From positions 1 through 6,694 of the forward strand of contig JAICTU010000488.1 of NCBI GenBank assembly GCA_025936205.1: a stretch of 6,694 nucleotides of DNA, given 5' to 3'. The stretch comes from Polyangiaceae bacterium. GTDB taxonomy: Bacteria; Myxococcota; Polyangia; Polyangiales; Polyangiaceae. The notes under the pieces are model-generated. The model had not been told where the DNA came from. It ran no database searches and saw only the letters and a program-made list of their open reading frames with translations. Positions 6,182-6,694 of the stretch are shown here, piece after piece. The position numbers and the translations under genes were made by a program. Position 1 is the stretch's first letter, and each line of letters starts with the position of its first letter.

Positions 6182-6371
6182 GACAGCCCTCCTTTGTTGT
6201 ACTTGACCGGAACGGGAGCAGAAGCCCCGGCTTGAGCGGCAGTAAAGCGCGGGTGAAGCCGCGTTCCGCTTCGGAGCTGGCTCGCTTCAGCGCGTCTCGC
6301 TGCGGGACGCTCGCGAAAATAGCCCGAAAAAATGTTCAAGCCCGGAACCGCTGCGCCGATCCGGCGATGGT
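6182..6371. other. Divergent intergenic region between kinase unit and flagellar-rod-like gene
   Basis: This 190-nt gap should hold promoters for the 56-aa/kinase unit (minus) and for the gene starting at 6372 (plus). An AT-rich patch at about 6312-6337 (GCGAAAATAGCCCGAAAAAA and following) stands out against GC-rich surroundings and is the most likely promoter zone, though no standard -35/-10 pair with correct spacing was found. Next to it, 6292-6299 and 6303-6310 form an 8-bp stem (one G-U pair, 3-nt loop), possibly an operator or leader structure. Confidence 0.4.
6188..6193 (-). promoter_or_regulatory. Consensus ribosome binding site of the 56-aa gene
   Basis: AGGAGG on the minus strand (within AAAGGAGG), 6 nt before the ATG at 6181. 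It is the strongest Shine-Dalgarno sequence seen in the window and fixes both the gene and its start. The overlapping frame starting at 6339 in another phase has no such support. Confidence 0.7.
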
Positions 6372-6694
6372 ATGAGTGCGATCACTGGTCAACGTCCCTT
6401 GGCGATGGGTATGGACGCGGCCACGAGCGCGATCCGACGGTCACAGGATCGCCTCGCGACGGCGGCCGCCGAGATTGCACGACAGGGTGCAGCGCAGAAC
6501 AACGGCGCAACCCCGCCCGCCAAGGCCACTTCCAGCGCGAGCCTGCCTGCCCAGACTCCCAACGCGAGTCTGCCCGCGCAGACTCCGCCCAATCCCGGTC
6601 CACCCGGCGGTGCCCATCCAGCGGACCTGGCACAAGCGATGATGGACGAGCAGCTCGCAAACCACGAGGTTGCCGCGAACGTCAAAACGGTACA
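6372..6694 (+). CDS. Short flagellar basal-body-rod-like protein (3' truncated)
   Basis: The frame is open from ATG-6372 to the window end (107 codons plus 2 nt). The N-terminal part, DAATSAIRRSQDRLATAAAE (15-34), resembles the helix at the start of rod and hook proteins (FlgB/FlgC/FlgE type, usually ending in a NIAN-like motif; here EIAR). Residues 85-107, starting DLAQAMMDEQLANHEVAANV, resemble the C-terminal helix of FlgC-like proteins, where the sequence continues through K-T-x-Q into the end of the protein. Between them is a 40-residue Pro/Ala/Gln/Ser-rich linker with a 9-residue tandem repeat. Short proteins of this two-helix type occur in Deltaproteobacteria and related groups, sometimes apart from flagellar clusters. 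No strong ribosome site precedes the start; Met12 and Met14 are alternatives. No other flagellar gene is visible. The frame is convincing by composition; the family call is tentative. Confidence 0.55.
   Translation, partial: MSAITGQRPLAMGMDAATSAIRRSQDRLATAAAEIARQGAAQNNGATPPAKATSSASLPAQTPNASLPAQTPPNPGPPGGAHPADLAQAMMDEQLANHEVAANVKTV
6537..6593 (+). repeat. In-frame tandem repeat in the linker of the rod-like protein
   Basis: Two consecutive 27-bp units encode ASLPAQTPN and ASLPAQTPP (residues 56-64 and 65-73), followed by another Asn. Over the eight identical residues the DNA differs at four positions, all third codon positions. This means an old duplication kept at protein level rather than a fresh slippage event, and it also supports the chosen reading frame. 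Confidence 0.75.

Noticed and set aside
4139..6235. A 698-codon open frame on the plus strand, antisense to the kinase gene
   Set aside because: It is the mirror of a GC-rich coding sequence. Its product is low-complexity (Arg, Gln, Leu, Gly rich) with no recognisable domain, whereas the minus-strand frame has a complete kinase domain.
6127..6339. A 70-codon minus-strand frame overlapping the 56-aa gene
   Set aside because: It lies in a different phase and has no good ribosome site, while the AAAGGAGG site serves the ATG at 6181 of the 56-aa frame.
6376..6685. Other frames over the last 310 bases (6376-6642 plus; 6382-6660, 6389-6685 and 6441-6665 minus)
   Set aside because: The plus-strand frame from 6372 stays open to the window edge, shows a tandem repeat with only synonymous differences and ends resembling rod proteins. 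The others are Arg-rich shadows.

Overview
The window is very GC-rich, and its Ser/Thr kinase has the architecture (Hanks kinase joined to GYF-like and PATAN/DUF4388-like regions, catalytic loop HGDVSPTN) that is common in Myxococcota. A myxobacterium or close relative is the best guess. This is inferred from gene content, since there is no rRNA or other direct taxonomic marker. No tRNA, rRNA, CRISPR array or insertion sequence was seen.

Layout. (1) Bases 1-517 (+) are the 3' end of recD, the exodeoxyribonuclease V alpha subunit, ending in a hairpin with its TGA in the loop and a second, stronger hairpin behind it. (2) Bases 598-819 (-), convergent with recD, encode a 73-aa peptide with a textbook double-glycine leader and a cysteine-free, Trp/Lys/Val-rich amphipathic core. 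It is a bacteriocin- or microcin-like precursor with no processing enzyme in view. (3) Bases 820-1093 are a divergent intergenic region with several palindromes. (4) Bases 1094-3910 (+) form a tight three-gene operon: an outer-membrane beta-barrel-like protein, a putative lipoprotein with a thermolysin-like zinc site (HELGH plus NEGFAD), and a small barrel-like protein. Gaps are 1 nt and a 4-nt ATGA overlap, so translational coupling is likely. (5) Bases 3917-5959 (-) encode a 680-aa cytoplasmic multidomain Ser/Thr kinase, convergent with the operon and only 6 nt from it. (6) Bases 6011-6181 (-) encode a 56-aa protein with a perfect Shine-Dalgarno site, upstream of the kinase and probably co-transcribed with it. 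(7) Bases 6372-6694 (+) are the start of a gene that runs off the window. Its product looks like a short flagellar-rod-like protein with a Pro/Ala/Gln linker.

How the genes may fit together. The envelope operon and the divergent GG-leader peptide share one intergenic region. A secreted peptide next to genes for two surface barrels and an extracytoplasmic protease suggests export, processing, receptor or immunity roles. That link is inference from position only; the protease does not belong to the C39 class that normally cuts GG leaders. The kinase and the 56-aa protein form a separate signalling unit with no visible link to the peptide.
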